Assembly (NCBI RefSeq): GCF_003119115.1
Contig: NZ_CP022366.1
Span: 596,877-660,876 of the forward strand
DNA: 64,000 nt
Reading direction: 5' to 3'
Source: Azospirillum sp. TSH58
GTDB lineage: Bacteria > Pseudomonadota > Alphaproteobacteria > Azospirillales > Azospirillaceae
The first letter of the stretch is position 1. Each line of letters begins with the position of its first letter. Positions 37,618 through 46,384 of this stretch are shown piece after piece. A program made the translations under genes and the position numbers. The notes beneath the pieces are model-generated. The model saw only the letters and a list, made by a program, of their open reading frames with translations. It was not told the origin of the DNA and searched no databases.

Positions 37618-39201
37618 TCACTCTTGTCCAAGCACGCCGTCGATCCGCCGCCACAGGCCGAGCGGATTGCCGTCGCGCAGCGCCTCCGGCAGCAGGGCGG
37701 CGGGGATGTCCTGGTAGCAGACCGGGCGCAGGAAGCGCCGGATCGCCAAGGTGCCGACCGAGGTGGATCGGCTGTCCGACGTCGCCGGGAAGGGGCCGCC
37801 ATGAACCATGGCGTGGCAGACCTCGACGCCGGTCGGCCAGCCGTTGGCCAGGATGCGGCCCGCCTTGCGCTCCAGCGTGGGCAGCAGGGCGGCCACGGCA
37901 TCGCCGTCCGCCGCGTCCATCTGGACGGTCGCGGTGAGCTGGCCCTCCAGCCGTTCGGCGACGGTCCGCATCGCCGCCGCGTCCGGGCAGCGGATCAGCA
38001 GGGAGGCCGCCCCGAACACCTCGTCCTGCAGGGCCGGATCGCCGAGGAAGGCGTCGGCCGTCGTGCCGAACAGGGCGGCCTGGGCCTGGTTCGGGCCGCT
38101 GCAGGCCAGGCCGCGGGCGAGCGTCGCCACGGCGGCGCTGCCGGACAGCCGCGCCACCCCCGAATCGTAGGCGGCGTGTATGGCCGGGGTCAGCATGGTC
38201 GAAGCGGCGCTGCCGCCCAGCGCGTCCACCGCGGCGGCCACGAAGCGGTCGAGGTCCGGCCCGTCGACGCCCAGCAGGATGCCGGGGTTGGTGCAGAACT
38301 GGCCGGCGCCCATGGTCAGCGACGCCACGAAGCCCTTGCCAAGCGCCTCCGCCCGCGCGGCCAGGGCCGCCGGCATCAGGAAGACCGGGTTGATGCTGCT
38401 CATCTCCGCATAGACCGGGATCGGCTCGGGCCGGCGGGCCGCCGCCGCCATTAGGGCAAGGCCGCCGCCACGCGAGCCGGTGAAGCCCACCGCCTTGATG
38501 CGCGGGTCGGCGACCAGCGCCGTTCCGATGGGGTTGCCGACGCCGAACAGCAGCGAGAAGACCCCCTCGGGCAGACCGCAGGACGCCACCGCCGCCCGGA
38601 TGGCCCGGCCGACCAGCTCCGACGTGCCGGGATGGGCGGAATGGCCCTTGACCACGACCGGACAACCGGCGGCCAGCGCGGACGCGGTGTCGCCGCCGGC
38701 CACCGAGAAGGCCAGCGGGAAATTCGACGCGCCGAACACCGCGACCGGCCCGAGCGGGATGTGGCGCTGCCGGACGTCGGGGCGCGGCAGCGGTGTGCGC
38801 TCCGGCAGGGCCGGGTCGATGCGGGCCTCCAGCCAGCCGCCCTCGCGCACCGTCTGGGCGAACAGGCGGAGCTGGCCGACGGTGCGCCCGCGCTCCCCCT
38901 CCAGCCGGGGGCGCGGCAGGCCGCTCTCGGCCATGGCGCGGGCGATCAGCGCGTCGCCGAGGTCGAGGATGTTCGCGGCGATGGTCTCCAGGAAGACGGC
39001 CCGCGCCTCCAGCCCGGTCTCGCGGAAGGTGTCGAAGGCGGCCCAGGCCAGCGCGCAGGCGCGCTCGACCTCCGCCGCCCCGCCGCCGCCGAAGACCGGC
39101 TCCAGTTCCGCGCCGGTGGCGGGATCGACGGCGCGGAAATCGCCGTCGGAACCACGGTGGCTCTCGGCACCGATCAGCATCTCGCCGGCGATGGTCATCA
39201 T
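37618..39201 (-). CDS. 2-oxoglutarate semialdehyde dehydrogenase
   Basis: A 527-residue aldehyde dehydrogenase that would oxidise alpha-ketoglutaric semialdehyde to 2-oxoglutarate, the last step of the non-phosphorylative arabinose/xylose pathway (AraE function). The catalytic Cys303 is in GAGQFCTNPG and the general base Glu266 in VYAEMSSINP; FGASNFPLAFSVAGGDTASA and the long C-terminal part are typical of the KGSADH subfamily rather than ordinary ALDHs. ATG 39201 and ATG 39198 are adjacent; GGGAG lies upstream. It is the third gene of lactonase-dehydratase-dehydrogenase, 37 bases after the dehydratase. Confidence 0.92.
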   Translation of the reverse strand: MMTIAGEMLIGAESHRGSDGDFRAVDPATGAELEPVFGGGGAAEVERACALAWAAFDTFRETGLEARAVFLETIAANILDLGDALIARAMAESGLPRPRLEGERGRTVGQLRLFAQTVREGGWLEARIDPALPERTPLPRPDVRQRHIPLGPVAVFGASNFPLAFSVAGGDTASALAAGCPVVVKGHSAHPGTSELVGRAIRAAVASCGLPEGVFSLLFGVGNPIGTALVADPRIKAVGFTGSRGGGLALMAAAARRPEPIPVYAEMSSINPVFLMPAALAARAEALGKGFVASLTMGAGQFCTNPGILLGVDGPDLDRFVAAAVDALGGSAASTMLTPAIHAAYDSGVARLSGSAAVATLARGLACSGPNQAQAALFGTTADAFLGDPALQDEVFGAASLLIRCPDAAAMRTVAERLEGQLTATVQMDAADGDAVAALLPTLERKAGRILANGWPTGVEVCHAMVHGGPFPATSDSRSTSVGTLAIRRFLRPVCYQDIPAALLPEALRDGNPLGLWRRIDGVLGQE

Positions 39202-39238
39202 GGGTCTCCCGGTTTGGCGAGGGGTGGCGCCGCTGTCT

Positions 39239-40165
39239 TCAGCGCGCCCAGCGCAGGACCAGCGGGTCGAGGCGGCGGGCGGCGTCGAGCAGGCCGGCGC
39301 GGCTGGCCGGATGAGGGTCCGCCAGCGGGTGGCGCACGGCGTCGCAGGCGATGATGCCGCCCTCCTTCATCAGGATCTTGGCGGTGGCGAGGCCGCACTG
39401 GCGGTTCTCGTGGTTGATCAGCGGCAGCCAGCGCCCGTAGGCAGCCACCGCCGCCTCGCGGTCGCCGGCCAGGAAGGGGTCGACGATCTGGCGGATGCCG
39501 TCGGGATAGCCGCCGCCCGTCATGGCGCCGGTGGCCCCGGCGTCGAGGTCGGCCAGCAGGGTGATCGCCTCCTCGCCGTCCCACGGCCCCTCGACGGCGG
39601 AGCCCCCCAGCTCGATCAGCCGGCGCAGCTTGGCGGCGGCCTGCGGCACCTCGACCTTGAAGTAGGCGACGTTGGCGATCTCCTGCGCCATGCGGGCCAG
39701 CAGCTCCGCGGACAGCGGGGTGCCGCTGACCGGGGCGTCCTGGATCATGATCGGGATGTCGATGGCGTCGGACACCCGCTGGAAGAAGCCGACGATGCCC
39801 GCCTCGGGCACGCGGATGGTGGCGCCGTGGTAGGGCGGCATGACCATCACCATGGCCGCCCCCAGCTCCTGGGCGCGGCGGCTGCGCGTCGCGCAGGCGG
39901 CGGTGCTGAAATGGGTGGTGGTGACGATGACCGGCACCCGGCCGGCGACGTGGCCGAGGATGGTCTCCATCAGCAGCTCGCGCTCGGCGTCGGTCAGCAC
40001 GAATTGCTCGGAGAAGTTGGCGAGGATGCACAGGCCGTCGGAACCGGCGTCGATCATGAAATCGACGCAGCGCGTCTGCCCGGCGAGGTCGAGGTCCCCC
40101 GTCTCGGTGAAGATGGTGGGGACGACGGGGAACACTCCCCGGTAGGGGCGGGCGCTGGAGGCCAT
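39239..40165 (-). CDS. araD: L-2-keto-3-deoxyarabonate dehydratase
   Basis: A DHDPS-fold enzyme of 308 residues, very like the AraD described from A. brasilense, which converts L-2-keto-3-deoxyarabonate to alpha-ketoglutaric semialdehyde. The Schiff-base Lys170 is in YFKVEVPQAA; DAGSDGLCILANFSEQF, MPPYHGAT, IQDAPVSGT, GPWDGEEAITLL and GATGAMTGGGYPDGIR are shared with that enzyme as I recall it. The name AraD here is the Azospirillum pathway name, not the E. coli ribulose-phosphate epimerase. It lies 43 bases after the lactonase gene in one operon. Confidence 0.93.
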   Translation of the reverse strand: MASSARPYRGVFPVVPTIFTETGDLDLAGQTRCVDFMIDAGSDGLCILANFSEQFVLTDAERELLMETILGHVAGRVPVIVTTTHFSTAACATRSRRAQELGAAMVMVMPPYHGATIRVPEAGIVGFFQRVSDAIDIPIMIQDAPVSGTPLSAELLARMAQEIANVAYFKVEVPQAAAKLRRLIELGGSAVEGPWDGEEAITLLADLDAGATGAMTGGGYPDGIRQIVDPFLAGDREAAVAAYGRWLPLINHENRQCGLATAKILMKEGGIIACDAVRHPLADPHPASRAGLLDAARRLDPLVLRWAR

Positions 40166-40208
40166 GGCCGTTGGGGTCCTTCTGGCGGGTCGATTGCGGG
40201 TGGGCCGG

Positions 40209-41117
40209 TCAGCCCAGCGGTGGGCCCGGCGGTCGGCCAAATCGGCCGGGCGGCAGGCCGCGAACGCCGGGATCGCACGCGAACAGTGCGCCGGCCAGCG
40301 GTTCGTCGGGCCGGCCGTCACGGCCGATGCCATGGGCCGCGGTGGTCACGAACAGCCGGTCGAGGGCGGGACCGGCGAAGACGCAGGAGGTGACGCGCGA
40401 CACCGGCAGCGCGATCGCGCGGTCCAGCGTGCCGTCGGGCCGGAAGCGGCTGACCCGCCCGCCGTCCCAATGGGCGACCCACAGGCCTCCCTCGGCGTCG
40501 CAGGTCATGCCGTCGGGATAGCCATCGGCCTCGCCGAAGCGGATGTGGGCGCGCTTGCCGGACAGCCGCCCCGCGCCGTCCAGATCGAAGGCGTGGATCG
40601 TCCGCGCGGCGCTGTCGGTGTGGTAGAGCGTCCGCCCGTCCGGCGACAGGGCCGGGCCGTTGGCGACGGTGTAGCCCTCGTCCACACGCGAGACCGAACC
40701 ATCGGGGTCGAGCCGGTGGAAGGCGCCGGACGGCGTTTCCTCCCCGTCGTCCATGCTGCCGATCCACAGGCGCCCCTGCGCGTCGGCCTTGGCGTCGTTC
40801 AGCCGGTTGCCCGGCCGGCCGGGGTCGATCCGCGCCAGCTCCCCGACGATCACCGCGCGGCCCGGCTCAAGCCGCAGACGGACCACCCGGCGCGAGCGCA
40901 GCCCGGCGATGAAGCCGTCGCCATCGGCGCACTCGACCAGCCAGCAGGCAGCGTCCTCCAGCGCCCATTCCGTCCGCGTCCCGTCGTCGAGCCCGTGGCG
41001 CAGAATCCGCGATCCGTGGATGTCGACGAAGAAGACGGCGCCCTGCCCCGGCGACCACAGCGGGCCTTCGCCCAGGAGCGCCCGGGCGGGCCAGACGCAA
41101 CGAACCTCCTGCGGCAT
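40209..41117 (-). CDS. araB: SMP-30/gluconolactonase family lactonase (L-arabinolactonase)
   Basis: A 302-residue beta-propeller lactonase. LGEGPLW (metal-binding Glu), RLNDAKADAQGRLWIGSM (Asn and Asp ligands) and YPDGMTCDAEGGLWVAHW mark the SMP-30 family. In this operon it would open L-arabino-gamma-lactone to L-arabonate, step two of the pathway (the AraB of Azospirillum, not E. coli ribulokinase). Its C-terminus ends in a Gly/Pro-rich tail. It is first in its operon and divergent from the LysR gene; the gap holds the shared box and a TTGTTG-N7-CAACAA dyad. Confidence 0.9.
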   Translation of the reverse strand: MPQEVRCVWPARALLGEGPLWSPGQGAVFFVDIHGSRILRHGLDDGTRTEWALEDAACWLVECADGDGFIAGLRSRRVVRLRLEPGRAVIVGELARIDPGRPGNRLNDAKADAQGRLWIGSMDDGEETPSGAFHRLDPDGSVSRVDEGYTVANGPALSPDGRTLYHTDSAARTIHAFDLDGAGRLSGKRAHIRFGEADGYPDGMTCDAEGGLWVAHWDGGRVSRFRPDGTLDRAIALPVSRVTSCVFAGPALDRLFVTTAAHGIGRDGRPDEPLAGALFACDPGVRGLPPGRFGRPPGPPLG

Positions 41118-41153
41118 GCCGTCTCGCCCCCCCTCGCGGTCCCGTTCCGAATT

Positions 41154-41172
41154 TTGTTGACCATGCCAACAA
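41154..41172. promoter_or_regulatory. Inverted repeat TTGTTG-N7-CAACAA
   Basis: A perfect 6-bp dyad with a 7-bp spacer, between the lactonase gene and the LysR gene. A shorter version (GTTG-N3-CAAC, 37504-37514) stands at the matching place before ytfQ: 23 and 24 bases respectively separate the dyad from the TCCAATACGA core of the box. It may be part of an operator read together with that box. Confidence 0.5.
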
Positions 41173-41179
41173 TAAAGGG

Positions 41180-41205
41180 CGTTCTGATAATCGTCCAATA
41201 CGAAT
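41180..41205 (-). promoter_or_regulatory. Arabinose-island box upstream of the lactonase operon
   Basis: On the minus strand, ATTCGTATTGGACGATTATC followed by AGAACG. It shares TCGTATTGGAC with the ytfQ site and an equivalent position in the chvE site. TTGGAC with TTATTG 17 bases on may form the promoter core. Confidence 0.55.
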
Positions 41206-41268
41206 ATCGGCGCCGGCGATACGAGATTTCGTATGCCCGCGGCGTCATCAGACCGGAGGCCCCCGCCC

Positions 41269-42315
41269 GTGACCCCGCACCGTTTCCCGGCCAACTGGTT
41301 CCTCAAGGCCCGGCTGAAGCTGCGCCATCTCCAGCTCTTCGTGGCCCTGGACGAGCACCGCAACCTGCACCGCGCCGCCGCCAGCCTGACCATGTCGCAG
41401 CCGGCGGCCTCGAAGCTGCTGGGGGATCTGGAGGAGTCGCTGGGCGTCAGCCTGTTCGAGCGCCATGGCCGCGGCGTCGAGCCGAACTGGTACGGCAGCC
41501 TGATGATCCGCCACGCGCGGACGATCCTCAGCGGCCTGCAGGAGGCCGGGGAGGAGCTGAACGACCTGCTGGCCGGCCACAGCGGCAGCGTCTCCATCGG
41601 CACGGTGATGGCCCCGGCGGTGGAGCTGGTGGTGCCGGTGATCACCACGCTGACCCGCGACCATCCCGACCTGAAGATCGCCGTGGCGGTGGAAACCAGC
41701 GACGTGCTGGCCGAGCGGGTGCAACAGGGCGTGATGGATTTCGCGATCGGCCGCCTGCCCGACCACGTCGACGCCGCCTGCTTCGACTACCAGGAGATCA
41801 GCAGCGAGGAGCTGTGCTTCGTCTGCCGCGACGGGCACCCGCTGCTGCGGCTCGGCCGCCCGCTGACCGCCGCCGATCTGGTGGACGCCACTTGGATTCT
41901 CCAGCCGCTGGGAAGCCTGCTGCGCAGCCGGGTCGAGGCCCTGTTCCGCGCCGAGGGGGTTCCGCCGCCGCGCAAGGTGATCGAAAGCGCCTCCCCGGTC
42001 ATCTCCCTGGCGATGGTGGCCGAGAACGATTCGGTCACCGTCTTCGCCCGCGCGCTCGCCCAGGTGTTCTCCCCCACCGGCAGCTGCACCATCGTGCCCT
42101 TCCACAAACGCTTCAGCGTCGAGCCCTACGGCATCTTCTGGCTGAAGGACCGCCCGCTGTCGCCGGGCGCCCGCACCGCCCTGGCCGCCTTGCGGGCGGC
42201 GTCCGACGCGAAGATGCGCCGCGCGCTTGAGACGCCGCAGTCCAGCTCTTCACGTGATACCGGCCCATCAAGTGATATCGAAATGTGTATGGATTCCGCC
42301 AATAATCGTATTTGA
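41269..42315 (+). CDS. gbpR: LysR-family regulator (GbpR-like)
   Basis: A LysR-type activator or repressor of 348 residues. The winged helix-turn-helix covers LKLRHLQLFVALDEHRNLH to LEESLGVSLFERHGRG; the effector domain follows. In A. brasilense a LysR gene, gbpR, stands just before the sugar-binding gene sbpA and controls it by arabinose, fucose and galactose; position here is the same. The GTG at 41269 has GGAGG 9 bases upstream and is preferred; an ATG at 41233 would add 12 residues. The stop at 42313-42315 lies inside the box that precedes chvE. Likely master regulator of the island. Confidence 0.88.
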   Translation: MTPHRFPANWFLKARLKLRHLQLFVALDEHRNLHRAAASLTMSQPAASKLLGDLEESLGVSLFERHGRGVEPNWYGSLMIRHARTILSGLQEAGEELNDLLAGHSGSVSIGTVMAPAVELVVPVITTLTRDHPDLKIAVAVETSDVLAERVQQGVMDFAIGRLPDHVDAACFDYQEISSEELCFVCRDGHPLLRLGRPLTAADLVDATWILQPLGSLLRSRVEALFRAEGVPPPRKVIESASPVISLAMVAENDSVTVFARALAQVFSPTGSCTIVPFHKRFSVEPYGIFWLKDRPLSPGARTALAALRAASDAKMRRALETPQSSSSRDTGPSSDIEMCMDSANNRI

Positions 42316-42329
42316 CAGTTATGGTTTTT
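42304..42329 (+). promoter_or_regulatory. Arabinose-island box upstream of chvE
   Basis: AATCGTATTTGACAGTTATG continues GTTTTT and overlaps the gbpR stop codon. Compared with the ytfQ site only two of the first twenty bases differ. TTGACA is a good -35 element, which places transcription of chvE about 90 bases before its ATG. Confidence 0.6.
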
Positions 42330-42430
42330 CGGCCGATTGCTAGCCTTACAAACATTGCGCCACCCGACACCCGTTCAAGAGCCGCGGGTGTGGCCAACCC
42401 GGTGCCGCAGAAGGGGGAGGAATTCGGCCC

Positions 42431-43507
42431 ATGTCTTCTTCATTCACGACCACACTGGCCGGGATGGCCGTCGGCGTGCTGGCCCTGACCGTTGCCGCCG
42501 CGCCGACGCTGGCGCAGGACAAGCCCACCGTCGGCATCGCGATGCCCACCAAGTCCTCGGCCCGCTGGATCGACGACGGCAACAACATGGTCAAGCAGTT
42601 CCAGGCCAAGGGCTACAAGACCGACCTGCAATACGCCGAGGACGACATCCCCAACCAGCTCGCCCAGATCGAGACGATGGTCGCCAAGAACAGCAAGGTC
42701 CTGGTGATCGCGGCCATCGACGGCACGACGCTGACCGACGTGCTTCAGCAGGCCAAGGACCGCGGGGTGAAGGTCATCGCCTACGACCGGCTGATCCGCG
42801 GGTCGGAAAACGTCGACTATTACGCCACCTTCGACAATTTCCAGGTCGGCGTGCTCCAGGGCAGCTACATCGTCGACGCGCTGGGGCTGAAGGACGGCAA
42901 GGGTCCGTTCAACATCGAGCTGTTCGGCGGCTCCCCCGACGACAACAACGCCTACTTCTTCTACAACGGCGCCATGTCGGTGCTGCAGCCCCACATCGAC
43001 AGCGGCAAGCTGAAGGTGGGCAGCGGTCAGGTGGGCATGGACAAGGTGTCCACCCTGCGCTGGGACGGCGCCACCGCCCAGGCCCGCATGGACAACCTGC
43101 TGAGCGCCTTCTACGGCAACCGGCGCGTCGACGCCGTGCTGTCGCCCTACGACGGGATCAGCATCGGCATCATCTCCTCCCTGAAGGGGGTCGGCTACGG
43201 CTCGCCGTCGCAGCCGATGCCCGTGGTGACCGGCCAGGACGCCGAGGTGCCCTCGATCAAGTCGATCCTGGCGGGCGAGCAGCGGGCCACCGTCTTCAAG
43301 GACACCCGCGAGCTGGCCCGGATCACGGTGGAGATGGTGGACGCGGTGCTGGGCGGCGGCACGCCGCCGGTCAACGACACCAAGACCTACGACAACGGCA
43401 AGAAGGTCGTCCCGGCCTATCTGCTGAAGCCGGTCAGCGTGGACGCCTCCAACTGGAAGAGCACGCTGGTCGGCAGCGGCTACTACACCGAAGCCCAGTT
43501 CAAGTGA
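42431..43507 (+). CDS. chvE: Multiple monosaccharide-binding protein (ChvE/SbpA)
   Basis: A 358-residue periplasmic protein of the ChvE/SbpA type, which binds arabinose, galactose, xylose and similar sugars for import and, through a chemoreceptor or two-component partner, for chemotaxis. The signal peptide ends near residue 28 (AAAPTLAQD). Typical stretches are VGIAMPTKSSARWIDDG, IAAIDGTTLTDVL, YDRLIRGSENVDYYATFDN, VLSPYDGISIGII and VTGQDAEVPSIKSI. GGGGAGGA lies upstream of the ATG. It is the first gene of chvE-gguA-gguB-arabinose dehydrogenase. Confidence 0.95.
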   Translation: MSSSFTTTLAGMAVGVLALTVAAAPTLAQDKPTVGIAMPTKSSARWIDDGNNMVKQFQAKGYKTDLQYAEDDIPNQLAQIETMVAKNSKVLVIAAIDGTTLTDVLQQAKDRGVKVIAYDRLIRGSENVDYYATFDNFQVGVLQGSYIVDALGLKDGKGPFNIELFGGSPDDNNAYFFYNGAMSVLQPHIDSGKLKVGSGQVGMDKVSTLRWDGATAQARMDNLLSAFYGNRRVDAVLSPYDGISIGIISSLKGVGYGSPSQPMPVVTGQDAEVPSIKSILAGEQRATVFKDTRELARITVEMVDAVLGGGTPPVNDTKTYDNGKKVVPAYLLKPVSVDASNWKSTLVGSGYYTEAQFK

Positions 43508-43584
43508 CGAAGCGGCGCGGGGCGGGCACCAACCGGCGCCCCCCGCCACCGGCCTGAGGTTCGACCGGGCGATCGGAGGTGTTC

Positions 43585-45168
43585 ATGGACTCCATCCTGG
43601 AGCGGTCCAGTCTGGCGATGCCGATCCTGGAGATGAACGGCATCACCAAGACGTTTCCCGGCGTGAAGGCGCTGGACAACGTCAACCTGTCGGTCCGCGA
43701 GGGCGAGATCCACGCGCTGATCGGCGAGAACGGCGCCGGCAAGTCGACGCTGATGAAGGTGCTGAGCGGGGTCTACCCGCAGGGCAGCTTCGACGGCGAG
43801 ATCCGCTTCCGCGGCCAGCCGCAGGCCTTCCGCGGCATCGCCGACAGCGAGCGGCAGGGCATCATCATCATCCACCAGGAACTCGCCCTGGTTCCGCTGC
43901 TGTCGATCACCGAGAACCTGTTCCTCGGCAACGAGCAGGCGAGGCGAGGCGTGATCGACTGGGACGCCGCCACCCTGCGGGCGCGGGAGCTGCTGCGCCT
44001 GGTCGGGCTGCACGACCCGCCGGAGACCCTGATCACCGACATCGGCGTCGGCAAGCAGCAGCTCGTGGAGATCGCCAAGGCGCTGTCCAAGGAGGTCAAG
44101 CTGCTGATCCTGGACGAGCCGACCGCCAGCCTGAACGAGAGCGACAGCGACGCCCTGCTGGAACTGCTGCTGCGCTTCAAGGCGCGCGGCATCGCCTCCA
44201 TCCTCATCTCGCACAAGCTGAACGAGATCGCCAAGGTCGCCGACCGGGTGACCATCCTGCGCGACGGCACGACGGTGGAGACGCTGGACTGCCGCGAGGC
44301 GGTGGTCAGCCAGGACCGCATCATCCGCGGCATGGTCGGGCGCGCGCTGTCGGACCGCTACCCCAAACGGACCACCGTGCCCGGCGATGTGCTGTTCGAG
44401 GTCAAGGGCTGGAGCGCCGACCACCCGGCCCATCCCGGCCGGCGCGTCGTCCGCGACGTGAACCTGACCGTCCGCCGCGGCGAGGTGGTGGGCATCGCCG
44501 GGCTGATGGGCGCCGGCCGCACCGAGTTCGCGATGAGCCTGTTCGGCCGCTCCTACGGCCGCAACATCCGTGGTCAGGCCTTCCTGAACGGGCGGGAGAT
44601 CGACGTCTCCACCATCAGCCGGGCCATGGCGAACGGCCTCGCCTACGCGACGGAGGACCGCAAGCATCTCGGCCTCGTGCTCGACAACGACATCCGCCAC
44701 AACGTCACGCTGGCGAACCTCAAGGGGGTGGCGAAACGCTGGGTCATCGACCATGAGCGCGAGGTCCAGGTGGCGGAGGAGTTCCGGCGCCGGCTGCGCA
44801 TCCGCTGCGCCGACGTGTTCCAGGAGACGGTCAACCTGTCGGGCGGCAACCAGCAGAAGGTCGTGCTCAGCAAATGGCTGTTCGCCGACCCGCAGGTGCT
44901 GATCCTCGACGAGCCGACCCGCGGCATCGACGTCGGCGCCAAGTACGAGATCTACACCATCATCAACCAGCTGGTCGCCGAGGGCCGGGGCGTCGTCCTG
45001 ATCTCGTCGGAAATGCCGGAGCTGCTGGGCGTCGCCGACCGCATCTGCGTGATGAACGCGGGCGAGATGGTCGCCGAGATGCCGGCGGCCGAGGCCAGCC
45101 AGGAGAAAATCATGCGGGCCATCATGCGCTCCGGGGAGACGCTGATGTCCGGGGAGGCTCTGCCATGA
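43585..45168 (+). CDS. gguA: Multiple monosaccharide ABC transporter ATP-binding protein
   Basis: A 527-residue tandem ATPase that energises uptake of sugars bound by ChvE. Walker A of domain 1 is GENGAGKST, Walker B LLILDEPTASLNESDS; domain 2 has degenerate GLMGAGRTE, the signature NLSGGNQQKVVLSKWL and LILDEPTRGIDVG. The ATG at 43585 lies 5 bases after GGAGG; a GTG at 43579 falls on the ribosome site and is rejected. The stop overlaps the permease start as ATGA. Confidence 0.95.
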   Translation: MDSILERSSLAMPILEMNGITKTFPGVKALDNVNLSVREGEIHALIGENGAGKSTLMKVLSGVYPQGSFDGEIRFRGQPQAFRGIADSERQGIIIIHQELALVPLLSITENLFLGNEQARRGVIDWDAATLRARELLRLVGLHDPPETLITDIGVGKQQLVEIAKALSKEVKLLILDEPTASLNESDSDALLELLLRFKARGIASILISHKLNEIAKVADRVTILRDGTTVETLDCREAVVSQDRIIRGMVGRALSDRYPKRTTVPGDVLFEVKGWSADHPAHPGRRVVRDVNLTVRRGEVVGIAGLMGAGRTEFAMSLFGRSYGRNIRGQAFLNGREIDVSTISRAMANGLAYATEDRKHLGLVLDNDIRHNVTLANLKGVAKRWVIDHEREVQVAEEFRRRLRIRCADVFQETVNLSGGNQQKVVLSKWLFADPQVLILDEPTRGIDVGAKYEIYTIINQLVAEGRGVVLISSEMPELLGVADRICVMNAGEMVAEMPAAEASQEKIMRAIMRSGETLMSGEALP

Positions 45169-46376
45169 GTGCCGAACTCAACCTTCCGGCCCGCGGCCCG
45201 CGGGTGTCCATGGGCCGGTTCGTGAAGGCGCACATGCGCGATTACGGCATGCTGCTGTCGCTGGTCGCGATCGTCCTGTTCTTCCAGTACATGACCGACG
45301 GCACGCTGCTGCAGCCGCTGAACCTGACCAACCTCGTGCTGCAGAACAGCTACATCGTCATCATGGCGCTGGGCATGCTGCTGGTGATCGTCGCCGGGCA
45401 CATCGACCTGTCGGTGGGCTCCGTCGTCGCCCTCATCGGCGCGCTGGCGGCGACGCTGATGGTGCGGCTCCACCTGGACTTCGTCACCACGACGCTGCTG
45501 TGCCTGCTGGCCGGGGCGGCGATCGGGGCGGTGCAGGGCTTCTGGGTCGCCTATCTGCGCATCCCCTCCTTCATCGTGACGCTGGCCGGCATGCTGGTCT
45601 TCCGCGGCCTCTGCCTGATCCTGCTGGCCGGCCAGTCGGTCGGTCCCTTCCCGGTGGAGTTCCAGCGCCTCAGCTCCGGTTTCATCCCGGATTTCCTGGC
45701 ACTCGACGCCTTCAACCTGGGCAGGTTCCACCTGACCAGCCTGCTGCTCTGCGGGACGGTCGCCGCCGCGCTGGTGGCGATGAACACCACGGCGCGCCTG
45801 CGCCGGCAGAGCGTCGCCATCGAGCAGGAGCCGCTGCCGCTGTTCGTGGCGAAGAACGTCGCGCTGGCCGCCGTGCTGCTCTATGTCGGGCAGTTGATGG
45901 CCTCCTACCGCGGCCTGCCCAACGTGCTGATCATCATGAGCGTGCTGATCGCGCTCTACGGCTTCGTCACCCGCAACACCACGGTGGGGCGGCGCGTCTA
46001 CGCGCTGGGCGGCAACGAGAAGGCGGCCAAGCTGTCGGGCATCGACACCCGGCGGCTCAGCTTCTACACCTTCGTCAACATGGGGGTTCTGGCGGCGCTG
46101 GCCGGGCTGATCTTCGCCGCAAGACTGAACACCGCCACGCCGAAGGCCGGCGTCTCGTTCGAGCTGGACGTGATCGCCGCCTGCTTCATCGGCGGCGCCT
46201 CGGCCTCGGGCGGGGTGGGCCGGGTGACCGGGGCGGTGATCGGCGCCTTCATCATGGGCGTGATGAACAACGGCATGTCGATCCTGGGGATCGGCATCGA
46301 CTGGCAGCAGGTCATCAAGGGCATGGTGCTGCTCGCCGCCGTGACCATCGACGTCTACAACAAGAACAAGGCGTGA
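45165..46376 (+). CDS. gguB: Multiple monosaccharide ABC transporter permease
   Basis: A 403-residue permease, longer than ribose-type permeases, as usual for the GguB/MmsB group. Membrane segments run through the protein; the CUT2 motif VAGHIDLSVGSVVALIGAL is near 80-98, and VYALGGNEKAAKLSGIDTRR and the C-terminal GAVIGAFIMGVMNNGMSILG are characteristic. It overlaps gguA by 4 bases and is followed after 8 bases by the arabinose dehydrogenase gene, linking uptake directly to the first catabolic step. Confidence 0.95.
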   Translation: MSAELNLPARGPRVSMGRFVKAHMRDYGMLLSLVAIVLFFQYMTDGTLLQPLNLTNLVLQNSYIVIMALGMLLVIVAGHIDLSVGSVVALIGALAATLMVRLHLDFVTTTLLCLLAGAAIGAVQGFWVAYLRIPSFIVTLAGMLVFRGLCLILLAGQSVGPFPVEFQRLSSGFIPDFLALDAFNLGRFHLTSLLLCGTVAAALVAMNTTARLRRQSVAIEQEPLPLFVAKNVALAAVLLYVGQLMASYRGLPNVLIIMSVLIALYGFVTRNTTVGRRVYALGGNEKAAKLSGIDTRRLSFYTFVNMGVLAALAGLIFAARLNTATPKAGVSFELDVIAACFIGGASASGGVGRVTGAVIGAFIMGVMNNGMSILGIGIDWQQVIKGMVLLAAVTIDVYNKNKA

Positions 46377-46384
46377 GGACTGTC

